Shown here: positions 40,021 to 49,165 of the stretch, in pieces
How positions within the stretch are numbered: position 1 is the stretch's first letter
Layout: each line of letters begins with the position of its first letter
Assembly (NCBI RefSeq): GCF_003367505.1
Contig: NZ_PXXX01000006.1
Coordinates: 62,001-126,000, forward strand
Direction: 5' to 3'
DNA length: 64,000 nt
Source: Lysinibacillus capsici
GTDB lineage: Bacteria > Bacillota > Bacilli > Bacillales_A > Planococcaceae
Program-made: the position numbers and the translations under genes
The notes under the pieces: generated by a model
Seen by the model: the letters and a program-made list of their open reading frames with translations, nothing else
The model's database searches: none
What the model was told of the DNA's origin: nothing

Positions 40021-41390
40021 AATTTTTTCGATCATTATTAGCGAAATATATGCTCATTATTATATTAGCCATATCTATTGTGCAAATCTCCTATCTGGGT
40101 GTTGCTATTTTCGTATTAGGCATTACAAAGACAGGGACAGGAGATTTTTCAAGTGGAGTACTTGTAGAAAGTGATATTGAAGAGCAATGGCATGCACAGG
40201 CTAAAAATATGACCAATGCAACAGATGATGCGATTACGCAGTTATTTCAAAAGTGGCAAGAGCAATTTCCTACGGCTTCTATGTTTTGGGTAAGTGAAGA
40301 GGGGAACTTACTGACTACATGGAATGTGAAGGATCAGTTACCAGCAAAGTGGACACCAGCCTATACAACTCAATTTATAAAAGAACGTTATGGAGATGAT
40401 CCATTTACTGTTATTGCCTTCTTAGGTGATGATATATCAAATGGCTTTATTGTATTAGAGATTCCAAGGGTAGCATTTAATCCTCCACTTATAAAGGTCT
40501 ATGATAACTATGGTAACTTTTTATTTTTTGGTGTTATTGCAGTTATTTTATTTTTTATTGTAGTTTCGCTTCTATTTTTCAAGGGAATTCGAAAAAGACT
40601 ATTACATCTGCAAGAGGCGATGGAAATACGTGATGTAGATGGTCTACCTATTGAAATTCAGGTGAAAAAACGAGATGAGATTGGGCAATTGGAGCATAGT
40701 TTTAACAGAATGGTTTGTGAACTGCGAGACAGTAAACAACGTCAACAGAAGGAAGAACAGCTAAGACGTGAACTGATTGCTAATTTATCACATGATTTAC
40801 GGACACCTTTAACGAAGGTAAGAGCTCAATCCTATACAATTAGCAAAGAAGCGTTATCTGAGGAAGGGAAGCAAGCATTAAAGGCTATGGACACATCCAT
40901 AGTGAATATTGATGCTTTAATTGAAAATTTGATGTCCTACACATTGCTTATGGCAAGTAAATATAAGTTTGAACCGAAAGACATCAATGTTATCCGATTT
41001 GTAAGGGAACATCTAACGACATGGTATCCAGTTTTCGAGCGAGAAGGTTTTACAATCGATATTGAGCTACAGTCATTTGAACCTGTTGAATGGCGTGTTG
41101 ATCCATTATGGTTAGGGAGAGTATTTGATAATATTTTCCAAAACGTACTGCGCCACGCGAATAGTGGTAAATATATAAGTGTGAAAACCGAATCGACGGC
41201 GTGTTATACAGCATTTATTGTTGAGGATCATGGTCAAGGGATGAAAAATGAGTCGAATGCAAAGGGAGCCGGAATCGGCTTGTCAATTGTTGATGTCATG
41301 ATAAAGGGCATGCATCTTGAATGGGATATCCATTCCGATCACTCTGGTACTAAAATTATCATAAAAAAATCTGCGAAGCTTGAGAAATAA
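40017..41390 (+). CDS. Membrane sensor histidine kinase
   Basis: A 457-aa kinase. TM1 (about 9-35), an extracytoplasmic domain of about 130 residues, TM2 (about 168-188), HAMP (about 189-243), phosphoacceptor His259 in NLSHDLRTP, and HATPase motifs (DNIFQNVLRHA, DHGQGM, GAGIGLSIV). The sizeable outer domain suggests direct sensing of an external molecule, unlike the small loops of BceS-type kinases. Start and upstream stop overlap as ATGA. A strong terminator overlaps its stop codon and separates it from the ABC genes. Confidence 0.93.
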   Translation: MKFFRSLLAKYMLIIILAISIVQISYLGVAIFVLGITKTGTGDFSSGVLVESDIEEQWHAQAKNMTNATDDAITQLFQKWQEQFPTASMFWVSEEGNLLTTWNVKDQLPAKWTPAYTTQFIKERYGDDPFTVIAFLGDDISNGFIVLEIPRVAFNPPLIKVYDNYGNFLFFGVIAVILFFIVVSLLFFKGIRKRLLHLQEAMEIRDVDGLPIEIQVKKRDEIGQLEHSFNRMVCELRDSKQRQQKEEQLRRELIANLSHDLRTPLTKVRAQSYTISKEALSEEGKQALKAMDTSIVNIDALIENLMSYTLLMASKYKFEPKDINVIRFVREHLTTWYPVFEREGFTIDIELQSFEPVEWRVDPLWLGRVFDNIFQNVLRHANSGKYISVKTESTACYTAFIVEDHGQGMKNESNAKGAGIGLSIVDVMIKGMHLEWDIHSDHSGTKIIIKKSAKLEK

Positions 41391-41410
41391 ATGCTTCGCA
41401 GATTTTTTTT
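41368..41410 (+). terminator. Terminator between the two-component genes and ABC operon
   Basis: A perfect 12-bp stem, AATCTGCGAAGC with GCTTCGCAGATT, followed by T8. The kinase stop codon lies in the loop. Confidence 0.92.
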
Positions 41411-41426
41411 ATGATAGAAATGATTT

Positions 41427-41482
41427 TTTAAACAAAATTTAAACTTAGCCCATACCTTTTTTTAAACTTCCCTTTTTAAGAT
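41427..41482 (+). promoter_or_regulatory. Promoter with three TTTAAAC boxes (ABC/Ere operon)
   Basis: TTTAAAC at 41427-41433, 41438-41444 and 41461-41467 (11- and 23-bp steps) is followed by TTCCCTTTT and the -10-like TAAGAT (41477-41482). The third box replaces a normal -35. Apart from 1 bp of spacing, this is the same arrangement as before the Ere-family gene at 27002. Confidence 0.82.
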
Positions 41483-41501
41483 AGTTAAAGAGGTGAGGAC
41501 A

Positions 41502-42413
41502 TTGGAATATATCGTACAAACACAAAACTTATCAAAACGCTTTGGAAAAGAGCAAGCTGTATCAAATTTGAACTTGCAAATACGCAAAGGTGAAATATAT
41601 GGATTTTTAGGTCCGAATGGGGCAGGTAAAACGACTACAATTCGAATGCTTCTAGGTTTAATGAAGCCATCTTCTGGAACAATTAAAGTCTTTGAAAAGA
41701 ATATTACGAAGGAACGTATCCAAATTTTAGCTAAGATTGGTTCGTTGGTGGAAAACCCTTCTTATTATCCACATTTAACAGCATATGAGAATCTAGAGGC
41801 ACTAAGAAAAATACTAGGTGTACCGAAAACTCGAATCGATGAAGTTTTGGAAATTGTCCGTTTGAAGGAAGCTGCCCATAAAAAGGTCAAAGGTTTCTCT
41901 TTAGGAATGAAGCAACGTCTTGGTATTGCTGCTTCTTTACTACATAGTCCTGAATTACTTATTTTAGATGAACCAACGAATGGCCTAGATCCTTCAGGCA
42001 TTATAGAGATTCGTAATTTAATTAAAAGATTACCAGAGGAATATGGCATGACCATTATAATCTCCAGCCATTTATTATCAGAGATTGATCAAATGGCAAC
42101 ACAAGTTGGGATTGTTTCGAAAGGGAAATTAATTTTCCAAGATTCTATTGAGGCTATGCGTCGATTTGCCCAACCAAAGGTTACCTTTAAAGTAAACAAT
42201 GGTGAAAAAGGATGGCGCTTCTTATTAGCAAATGGTATTAAGGCAGATTATCAGGGTGGTGTGATTTTCTTAGAAGAGTGCTCGGATGAAAAGGTTGCTC
42301 ATATTGTCCAAGTTCTTGTTCAGGAAGGTATATCGGTATTCCGAGTCGAGGAAGAGAAACGTTCATTGGAGGATATATTCCTCCAAATGACGATGGGAGA
42401 ACAGGAGATATGA
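41502..42413 (+). CDS. ABC transporter ATP-binding protein, BcrA-like
   Basis: A 303-aa ATPase with Walker A GPNGAGKTT (about 38-46), signature FSLGMKQR, Walker B LLILDEPTNGLDPSG, and a C-terminal extension of about 80 residues typical of the BcrA/lantibiotic-immunity (EpiF, NukF) group. It pairs with two small ABC-2 permeases. The TTG at 41502 is chosen because AGAGGTGAGG ends just before it. Its stop overlaps the next gene. The role is probably export or membrane clearance of an antimicrobial. Confidence 0.9.
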   Translation: MEYIVQTQNLSKRFGKEQAVSNLNLQIRKGEIYGFLGPNGAGKTTTIRMLLGLMKPSSGTIKVFEKNITKERIQILAKIGSLVENPSYYPHLTAYENLEALRKILGVPKTRIDEVLEIVRLKEAAHKKVKGFSLGMKQRLGIAASLLHSPELLILDEPTNGLDPSGIIEIRNLIKRLPEEYGMTIIISSHLLSEIDQMATQVGIVSKGKLIFQDSIEAMRRFAQPKVTFKVNNGEKGWRFLLANGIKADYQGGVIFLEECSDEKVAHIVQVLVQEGISVFRVEEEKRSLEDIFLQMTMGEQEI

Positions 42414-43120
42414 TGGGAAAGCTATTAACTGCTGACTTCTTAAAAATCAAACGTAAAGGATTATGGCTTCTAACGCTTATTGGCCCTTTAGGGGTGGTTG
42501 CTCTGCAAATGGTCAATTATGGAGTAAGAAAGGATTATCTCTTACAGCAAAGTGAGGATGATTGGGGCTATTTCTTATTAAATGTGCATTCATTTACACC
42601 GCTTGCCATAGTCTTGGGTATTGCCATTCTTACGTCATTCATAGCAAGCATTGAAAATGAGACCAATGCTTGGAAGCAGCTCATTGCATTACCTGTTTCG
42701 AAATTAACCGTGTATTTGTCTAAATTTACGTTGTTAGCTATCTTACTATTCTTCGCCTCAACGTTATTAATGTTTTTTACGCTGAGCTACGGGCTGTTTT
42801 TAGAATTAGGTGACACGGTACCTTACATGGAGCTAGCCAAATATAGTTATTTCCCTGCTTTTGCAGCATTACCTATCTTGGCACTTCAATTGTGGATAGC
42901 GAGTGTAAGTCATAATCAAGGGATTCCTATAACTGTAGGCATTTTTGGGGTGATTTTTTCCTATTCTTCCTATGTTCTTCCAGATTGGATGATATGGAAA
43001 TGGCCATCATTGATGAACCAATGGAATGAGCCGGTGATCAATGTCTTATTAGGCGTAGGAATTGGTATCTTACTCTATATTATCGGCATGGTTGATTTTG
43101 CAAGAAGGGACGTGAAATAA
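42413..43120 (+). CDS. ABC-2 type permease subunit 1
   Basis: A 235-aa membrane protein with about six helices. LLTADFLKIKRKGLWLLTLIGPLG at the start and ENETNAWKQLIALPVSKLTVYLSK match the BcrB/EpiE/MutE lantibiotic-immunity permease pattern. ATG 42413 is preferred over 42410 by spacing from AGGAG. The first base of this start codon is the last base of the ATPase stop. It forms the translocation pore with the next gene product. Confidence 0.85.
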   Translation: MGKLLTADFLKIKRKGLWLLTLIGPLGVVALQMVNYGVRKDYLLQQSEDDWGYFLLNVHSFTPLAIVLGIAILTSFIASIENETNAWKQLIALPVSKLTVYLSKFTLLAILLFFASTLLMFFTLSYGLFLELGDTVPYMELAKYSYFPAFAALPILALQLWIASVSHNQGIPITVGIFGVIFSYSSYVLPDWMIWKWPSLMNQWNEPVINVLLGVGIGILLYIIGMVDFARRDVK

Positions 43121-43857
43121 TGATTACTTTACTTCAAGCTGAGTGGTTTAAGTTACGTAAATCAAAAATGGTACCAATTATTTTAGCAGGACCCATGATT
43201 GGACTTTTTATAGGACTATCCGCTAATTTAGAGGACAACATGCAGGGGATTGAAATCAATGAGTGGTATATATCGTTATTTTCGATGAATTTAACATATG
43301 CTCTATTATTTTTACCTCTTATTTCTGGTGTTTTTACCAGTCTTATTTGTAGGTATGAACATCAGTCTGGTGGATGGAAGCAACTTTTAGCATTACCAGT
43401 AACAAGAGGGAAAGTATTTGTAGCTAAATACATATTGATTATGCTGCTTGTTTTAGCAATGCAGATATTGTATTTAGGCTCGGTCTTTGCTGTTGGGATG
43501 GTAAAAGGCTATACAGATTCTTTTCCTATGGAGATTGTTTGGAAAAGCATAGTAGGAGGCTGGGTAGCGACACTGCCATTAGTAGCCTTGCAATTGTGGA
43601 TGTCCATTATGTTTAAAAGCTTTGCTGCTCCATTTGCTGTTAATGTCATATTTACTTTACCATCAATTTTAGCAGTGAATTCTGAAAGAATTGGTCCGTA
43701 TTATCCTTGGGCACAACCCTTTTCGATGATGTATATAGGGGGCAATACAGACGATGTATTCTTTGTACCGTGGGAGCAATTGTTAACCGTAGTAGGTGGC
43801 GGATTCATCGTATTTTTCCTCGGAGGATATTACTATTTCCAGCGAAAATCTATTTAA
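43120..43857 (+). CDS. ABC-2 type permease subunit 2
   Basis: A 245-aa membrane protein related to subunit 1: LLQAEWFKLRKSKMVPIILAGPM, then YEHQSGGWKQLLALPVTRGKVFVAKY. About six helices. The start and the upstream stop overlap as TAATG, showing coupled translation and probably equal stoichiometry. The two-permease arrangement is that of LanEG/MutEG-type immunity transporters. Confidence 0.87.
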   Translation: MITLLQAEWFKLRKSKMVPIILAGPMIGLFIGLSANLEDNMQGIEINEWYISLFSMNLTYALLFLPLISGVFTSLICRYEHQSGGWKQLLALPVTRGKVFVAKYILIMLLVLAMQILYLGSVFAVGMVKGYTDSFPMEIVWKSIVGGWVATLPLVALQLWMSIMFKSFAAPFAVNVIFTLPSILAVNSERIGPYYPWAQPFSMMYIGGNTDDVFFVPWEQLLTVVGGGFIVFFLGGYYYFQRKSI

Positions 43858-43875
43858 GCTAAAAGGAGAATGAGA

Positions 43876-45132
43876 ATGCTGAAACGTAGCTTACGTTTTT
43901 TAACTGCATCGATGCTATTAGTAGCTTTAGTAGGATGTGGACAGAGAGAGGCCGTAAAAGATGCCGCACAATATACGAATGAAATTAAAGATATCAACAT
44001 TCCTGATGATGTAAAAATTATTGGTTTTGGGGAAGCAACACATGGCAATATCGAATTTCAAACATTAAAAAAAGATGTATTTGAAGCGATGATAAAAAAT
44101 GAAAATGTCCATGTTTTCGTTTTAGAAGGAGATTTTGGTGGGGCCCAACAGATAAATCAATTTATCGAAAACGGTGTCGGAACGGCGGAGGAAGCTATAA
44201 AAGCGTTAGACTATGGCATCTACAAAACTGAACAAATGGTAGAGTTTGTGCAGTGGATGCATGACTATAATCAGACAGTTGATGATCAAGAGAAAATTTA
44301 TTTTTATGGAAATGATATGCAACGCTATGATTACAGCAAAAAGGGGTTACTTGATTTTTACGCCAAGGTACATGCTGACAATGCACGAAAATTCACGACT
44401 AAGCTAGAGCATGTTTCCAACAAAACGATGAGAGATTTATCGGATAGTCAGCTACTTGAGCTTGATAAAACGATTGATACAATAATCAACGATTTACAAT
44501 CAAACAAAGCGATGTATGAGCAAAAATCTTCAAAGGATGAATTCGCATTTGCTGTTCAATATGCGCAAATTATGAAGCAGCGTACGCAATTATTTTTAAA
44601 TGATGGTAATTATATGAATTTACGGGACGAATATTTAGCTGAAAATTTACAATGGATTGTTGAATATGAAGCAACACAAGGTCATGATAAAGTATTAATG
44701 TCTGCTCATAATGGTCATATTGAGAAAACTTCTGCTACGATGGCAGGCTATCAATCGATGGGGCATTATTTAAGTGAGATATATAAAGATCAATATTTTG
44801 CGATTGGCACAGACTTTGTGAAAAATACATTCCAGGCACAAAATGGGTCTGGAGCACGAAAGGAATATACGATTAAGCATCACAATGCTTTAGTGGATGC
44901 CTTTAGTGACATTGATAATAACATCTTTTATGTGGATTTTGAAGCTGCCAAACAATCGAAGGAGCTGGCGAATATTCTTTCCAAAAAGCAAAGAATGGGC
45001 AATATCGGCGATGATTTTCGTCCGTGGTATAAGCTGACACAAATGCTGTACACCATTAAAATGACACCTAAGGAAGCTTATGATGGTCTCATCGTTGTGC
45101 AAGAAGCAACACCAACAAAAATAATTGATTAA
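43876..45132 (+). CDS. Erythromycin-esterase family lipoprotein
   Basis: A 418-aa lipoprotein: signal sequence and lipobox VGC (Cys about 21), then an Ere-family domain with His in GEATHG (about 56), Glu in LEGDFGG (about 84), and a His pair in HNGHIEK. It is the last gene of the ABC operon (18 bp after the permease), so a surface hydrolase is made together with an exporter. The substrate is unknown. Macrolide cleavage is possible but not shown for Bacillus homologues. ATG 43876 is 7 bp from AAGGAG, while 43870 is too close. Confidence 0.87.
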   Translation: MLKRSLRFLTASMLLVALVGCGQREAVKDAAQYTNEIKDINIPDDVKIIGFGEATHGNIEFQTLKKDVFEAMIKNENVHVFVLEGDFGGAQQINQFIENGVGTAEEAIKALDYGIYKTEQMVEFVQWMHDYNQTVDDQEKIYFYGNDMQRYDYSKKGLLDFYAKVHADNARKFTTKLEHVSNKTMRDLSDSQLLELDKTIDTIINDLQSNKAMYEQKSSKDEFAFAVQYAQIMKQRTQLFLNDGNYMNLRDEYLAENLQWIVEYEATQGHDKVLMSAHNGHIEKTSATMAGYQSMGHYLSEIYKDQYFAIGTDFVKNTFQAQNGSGARKEYTIKHHNALVDAFSDIDNNIFYVDFEAAKQSKELANILSKKQRMGNIGDDFRPWYKLTQMLYTIKMTPKEAYDGLIVVQEATPTKIID

Positions 45133-45201
45133 GCTAAATTTAGCAACCTCCATCAAAAAATCTGTTTCCTTCTCCATTATGATAAAGATGAGGTGAGTAA
45201 C

Positions 45202-46086
45202 ATGGAGTATAGTCAAGCGACACAAAGAACTATTGCCTATATCGAGGAGCAATTGATGGAGGAAATTTCTTTTGAATGTCTTCCTAATACTGCTGGCTAT
45301 TCGAAGTACCATCTAAGCCGAATTTTTAAGCAAGAAACGGGAATTACGATTGGTGAATATATTCGTATACGTCGGCTAGCTATGGCAGCGAGTTATTTGA
45401 TGTACTCTAATGTATCGATATTAACGATTGCTGTTACACTTCAGTTTCAATCACAAGAGGCTTTTACAAGAGCCTTTAAAGAAGTTTATGCTTTACCACC
45501 AGGGAAGTATCGAAAAGTAATGCAATCATTAAATATGATGGAGGAGGAACATTACATGGAAACAGTTGAACAGGTTAAAGGTTGGGTGTTGAGTGGTGCT
45601 AATCCTGAATTGTATAAATTTCATACAGATGACAAGGTATTTCATTCAGGGAAGCGTTCAGGAGTATTGTATTCCACAACTGCCTCAGCAAATCATGGTC
45701 AATTTGCTACAATGATGCAGGGTTTTCAGGCAGCTGACTATAAAGGGAAACGCTTGAAAATGTCATGCTACTTAAAGACGGCAGATGCAACAAAGTGTGG
45801 TGCATGGATGAGTATTGACAATGGTACAGGAGATACGATTCAATTTGATAATATGGATCAACGCCCTGTGACAGGTTCTACTGAATGGAATCATTATTCT
45901 ATTGTCTTAGACGTACCTGAAGAAGGTAATTCCATTTATTTTGGTGTGTTACTAATTGGTTCGGGTAAAGTCTGGGCAGATGGCTTCCGTTTTGAAGAAG
46001 TTGACAACAAGGTACCCTCAACAAATATGCTTACGCAGGAACATTTATCAAATCATCCTACTAATCTAGACTTCAGTATGGAGTGA
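45202..46086 (+). CDS. AraC family regulator with C-terminal CBM-like domain
   Basis: A 294-aa protein. Unusually the AraC DNA-binding domain is N-terminal (about 1-105: YIEEQLMEEISFECLPNTAGYSKYHLSRIFKQETG, then FQSQEAFTRAFKEVYALPPGKYRK). Residues about 120-275 form a beta-rich domain with GWVLSGANPELYKF, LKMSCYLKTAD and FYFGVLLIGSGKVWADGFRFE-like strands, similar to carbohydrate-binding or galactose-binding jelly rolls. This arrangement is known in Bacillus AraC proteins of unknown ligand. ATG 45202 is selected over an upstream GTG. Confidence 0.82.
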   Translation: MEYSQATQRTIAYIEEQLMEEISFECLPNTAGYSKYHLSRIFKQETGITIGEYIRIRRLAMAASYLMYSNVSILTIAVTLQFQSQEAFTRAFKEVYALPPGKYRKVMQSLNMMEEEHYMETVEQVKGWVLSGANPELYKFHTDDKVFHSGKRSGVLYSTTASANHGQFATMMQGFQAADYKGKRLKMSCYLKTADATKCGAWMSIDNGTGDTIQFDNMDQRPVTGSTEWNHYSIVLDVPEEGNSIYFGVLLIGSGKVWADGFRFEEVDNKVPSTNMLTQEHLSNHPTNLDFSME

Positions 46087-46182
46087 ATCAGACAGCACTG
46101 ACAAAAGTGCGAGATGACTTTTTTGAATAACGTATTGATTACCTCTAATTTGTTAAAGATAACAAGGAGGAGGTGTGAGACG

Positions 46183-46341
46183 ATGGCACAAGAAATTCTT
46201 TGTGAAGTCAATAACTGCACATTTTGGGATTCTGGTAACAAATGCACAGCTGAAAAAATTTATGTTGTCAGCCAAAAGGGACAACATGCTTCCAACAGCG
46301 AGGAAACAGACTGTAAAACATTCGAACCTGAAACGCATTAA
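46183..46341 (+). CDS. DUF1540 domain-containing small protein
   Basis: A 52-aa protein with four Cys spaced as C-x4-C-x8-C and a later C near residue 44 (EVNNCTFWDSGNKC, DCKTF), the DUF1540 pattern, probably binding a metal. GGAGGAGGTG is 8 bp before the ATG, an excellent site that confirms a real short gene. It may relate to sporulation or stress, but no function is established. Confidence 0.85.
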   Translation: MAQEILCEVNNCTFWDSGNKCTAEKIYVVSQKGQHASNSEETDCKTFEPETH

Positions 46342-46345
46342 TGCC

Positions 46346-46378
46346 AAAAGGGTAGCCATGTATATGGTTACCCTTTTT
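46346..46378. terminator. Convergent terminator
   Basis: AAAAGGGTAGCCAT pairs with ATGGTTACCCTTTT (one G-T pair), then T. Confidence 0.88.
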
Positions 46379-46389
46379 CCCTGTCTTTA

Positions 46390-46632
46390 TTAATAAATAT
46401 CTACCTTTTCTTTGTTAAATAAAAGAGCATGGGCATTTTTTACTTTTTCTTCTACATAATCCAGTGAGTATTTACCAACAGAATCTGTTAAATCCCCAAT
46501 TGCCCGCGACAAGTTATCAATAATCGGAATTAATTTGTGCATCTCTGTGCGATGCTTTTCTTTGTGCATCTCATCCATAATTTCATATGCAAGACGTTGA
46601 ATCTTCCTTAGTCGCAATTTCTCAGATTGCAT
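46390..46632 (-). CDS. Small conserved-looking helical protein
   Basis: An 80-aa, charged, entirely helical protein (RLRKIQRLAYEIMDEMHKEKHRTEMHKLIPIIDNLSRAIGDL). I do not recognise the family. AAGGAGG lies 7 bp before the ATG and a terminator follows, so it is very likely expressed. It has no signal peptide or Cys. It is monocistronic. Confidence 0.65.
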   Translation of the reverse strand: MQSEKLRLRKIQRLAYEIMDEMHKEKHRTEMHKLIPIIDNLSRAIGDLTDSVGKYSLDYVEEKVKNAHALLFNKEKVDIY

Positions 46633-46706
46633 TGAATCCTCCTTATTGAACCAATTTATGATGTCTAATTATATGAGCTACAATAAGGTTTCATGAATAA
46701 TGTGCT

Positions 46707-48044
46707 TTAGAAATAATTGCTTGTGTTATGAAGGGCTAGCGCAATTTCCCTTATGCCAACATCAATCTTGGATTCGTCTATATTCGATACATTTAGTTTG
46801 ATAATACGTTCCCGATAAAATGCATCTAAATAATTGCGTTTAATAGGATCTAACAAAATATTTTGTTGTGCCAAATGATCAATAATCTTAGAAGTATTCA
46901 CCTGTCTCGGTAGAATGATATGGCTATGCATACAGATTTCCTTAGAGGATTGATAGTCTGCCAGATGAGTTGCTATAGATTGTTGAAGTTGATTTGCTCG
47001 GCTTGCATAAGCTTCACTGACTTTCTTCTGATAACGTTCAAACATACCACTTTTCAAGTAGAGCTCTAATGCAGCTTGGGAGATCATGGAGCTATCAATA
47101 TCAGTGGTATTTTTATACTGTTGAAAGGTATTAATCAAAACATTTGGTAATACGGCAAGTCCGATACGTAAGCCAGGAAACATAATTTTAGAAAAGCTTT
47201 TTAAATAAATAACCCGATCCTGTGTATCCTCCGTAAATAGGGGATCTATTTTTGTATTTTGCTCAAAATCCGCTAAATAATCATCTTCAACTATATACAC
47301 ATTATATTTATAGGCAAGTTTTCGTATTGAATCCTTTTCTTTTTTACTATAGGAAGTTCCTAGAGGGTTGTGCAGACGTGGCATCGTATAAAAAAACTTT
47401 ATGTCGTGTTTACTAAAAATGTTTTCTAGTTCATCTAAATCAATGCCATCCGTTGTTCTTTTGATGCCCATTGCCGGAAGTTCATAGGTTTTTAAATAAT
47501 CCATATACAAATGATAGCTAGGTTGTTCCACTAAGATCGTTGAGCGACCATTTGGAAAGGGCATTATACTTAGCAAGGATAGAGATTGTTGGACACCTGA
47601 AGTAATGAAAATATTTTCTTCCTTTGTAAACAGTTGATAGCTTGTTAATAGTTTTTTTGCTTCCGCTATTAATGACGGTAGGCCTTTTGGTGTCCCATAT
47701 CTAAATAAATCTGCTTGGTATGTGTCGATGGCCTTATTAATACAATGCTGAAAATCTTGATAAGGGAATGCATGCCAATTGGGCGAAGATGTAGCAAAAT
47801 CTATGTAATTTTTCATTTTTGGTTGTATGGGCAGTTGATGATCAACAACATAGTAGCCACTTTTAAGCATTGAATAGATAAGATGCTGATCCTCCAGTTT
47901 TTTTAAAGATGCTAAAATCGTACTCTTACTACAGGAAAATTGCTGTGATAACTGGCGAATCGAGGGGAGTTTTGCCCCTGCTTGAAGTGAGCCTGTTTGG
48001 ATCTGAGTCAGGAGCTGAGAATAAATCCATTCGTATTTAAGCAT
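46707..48044 (-). CDS. MocR/PdxR-type regulator (GntR HTH plus aminotransferase domain)
   Basis: A 445-aa fusion. The GntR HTH is at about 5-65 (IYSQLLTQIQTGSLQAGAKLPSIRQLSQQFSCSKSTI). The aminotransferase-like domain has TMPRLHNPLGTSY and the PLP-binding Lys in KSFSKIMFPGLRIG. It acts as a PLP-sensing transcription factor and not as an enzyme. It is divergent from a DMT exporter, its probable target. ATG 48044 is fixed by GGAGG 6 bp upstream. A hairpin lies immediately before the site. Confidence 0.9.
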   Translation of the reverse strand: MLKYEWIYSQLLTQIQTGSLQAGAKLPSIRQLSQQFSCSKSTILASLKKLEDQHLIYSMLKSGYYVVDHQLPIQPKMKNYIDFATSSPNWHAFPYQDFQHCINKAIDTYQADLFRYGTPKGLPSLIAEAKKLLTSYQLFTKEENIFITSGVQQSLSLLSIMPFPNGRSTILVEQPSYHLYMDYLKTYELPAMGIKRTTDGIDLDELENIFSKHDIKFFYTMPRLHNPLGTSYSKKEKDSIRKLAYKYNVYIVEDDYLADFEQNTKIDPLFTEDTQDRVIYLKSFSKIMFPGLRIGLAVLPNVLINTFQQYKNTTDIDSSMISQAALELYLKSGMFERYQKKVSEAYASRANQLQQSIATHLADYQSSKEICMHSHIILPRQVNTSKIIDHLAQQNILLDPIKRNYLDAFYRERIIKLNVSNIDESKIDVGIREIALALHNTSNYF

Positions 48045-48057
48045 ACATAACCTCCAG

Positions 48058-48089
48058 CACATCTGTATCGGTACAGATGTGTTTTTTTT
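48058..48089. promoter_or_regulatory. Palindrome in the MocR/DMT divergent region
   Basis: CACATCTGTA and TACAGATGTG form a perfect 10-bp dyad around TCGG, followed by T8 on the plus strand. It could be the MocR operator, a hairpin in the mocR 5' leader next to its ribosome binding site, or a stop for stray plus-strand transcription. Confidence 0.65.
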
Positions 48090-48162
48090 ATATCGTCAAT
48101 AAGTTCTCTATTTAATACGATAACTATACCGGCCGGAATGTTTAAAGAAGGAGTACGATCCT

Positions 48163-49080
48163 ATGTCAGAAAATAGAAATGCCTATATAGCAGCAATAAT
48201 TTATGCATTTGTCATTGGGCTCTCATTTATGTTTGTGAAAGTTACGTTGACTGTAGCAAGTCCTATTGATATACTTGCACATCGTTTTACTTTTGCATTC
48301 ATCGGTATTGTTATAATCATGGTAATGACAAAAAATAAGCTAATAATGAACATGCAGGACCTACTAAAAATATTACCGTTAGCCATCTTGTATCCAATTG
48401 CTTTTTTTACGTTTCAAGTGCTTGGACTTGCTAAAATTTGCTCATCAGAGGCGGGAATTATTCAAGCGACAATTCCTATTTTTACATTAGCATTGGCAGG
48501 TTTATTGTTAAAGGAAAAAGCTACTCGGGGTCAACTTGTATCAGTAAGTTTGTCCGTACTTGGTGTCATCTATCTGTTAATGATGAATGGAGCAAATACT
48601 ACTACAGGAAATGTCATAGGAAGTGGATTTATTTTACTATCAGCAATTGCGACATCACTTTATAATATTTTTGCTAGAGGGCTTACCAAGAAATATTCTT
48701 TACTAGCATTAACATATGTCATGACATTGTGTGGATTTGTTATTTTTAATGGAATGGCTCTTGGAAGTCATATGATGAATGGAACACTCAATGAATTTTT
48801 TAAGCCATTAACACATGCTCATTTTGTCTTCGCTATTTTATATTTAGGTATACTATCTTCACTTGGTACATCCTATTTATCTAATTATGCTTTATCTAAA
48901 TTGGAAGCATCTAAAATGAGTGTCTTTAGCAATTTTGCAACACTTATTACTATTTTGGCAGGGGTCTTATTTTTACAGGAAGATTTCCATCTATATCATC
49001 TTATTGGTGGCATCATGATTATTATTGGTGTGATAGGGACGAATTATTTTGGGCGGAAAAATGTAGAACAAGTGAGATAA
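48163..49080 (+). CDS. EamA/DMT family transporter
   Basis: A 305-aa protein with ten helices in two EamA repeats (about 8-140 and 150-295). LKICSSEAGIIQATIPIFTLALA and LEASKMSVFSNFATLITILAG are the paired repeat motifs. The family exports amino acids and metabolites. Being divergent from a PLP-binding MocR regulator, an amino-acid or amine substrate is plausible. AAGGAG lies 9 bp before the ATG. Confidence 0.88.
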   Translation: MSENRNAYIAAIIYAFVIGLSFMFVKVTLTVASPIDILAHRFTFAFIGIVIIMVMTKNKLIMNMQDLLKILPLAILYPIAFFTFQVLGLAKICSSEAGIIQATIPIFTLALAGLLLKEKATRGQLVSVSLSVLGVIYLLMMNGANTTTGNVIGSGFILLSAIATSLYNIFARGLTKKYSLLALTYVMTLCGFVIFNGMALGSHMMNGTLNEFFKPLTHAHFVFAILYLGILSSLGTSYLSNYALSKLEASKMSVFSNFATLITILAGVLFLQEDFHLYHLIGGIMIIIGVIGTNYFGRKNVEQVR

Positions 49081-49165
49081 TGAATAGGAACATTTAAATC
49101 TGAGCTATTTAGTAAACGGGGTATAATAATCGTTTATAAATGACTTTCTAAATTAGGAGGTTTTT

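Noticed and set aside
45133-45144. GCTAAATTTAGC palindrome after the Ere-family lipoprotein gene as terminator
   Set aside because: The stem has no loop to spare and no T run follows, so it is too weak to call.
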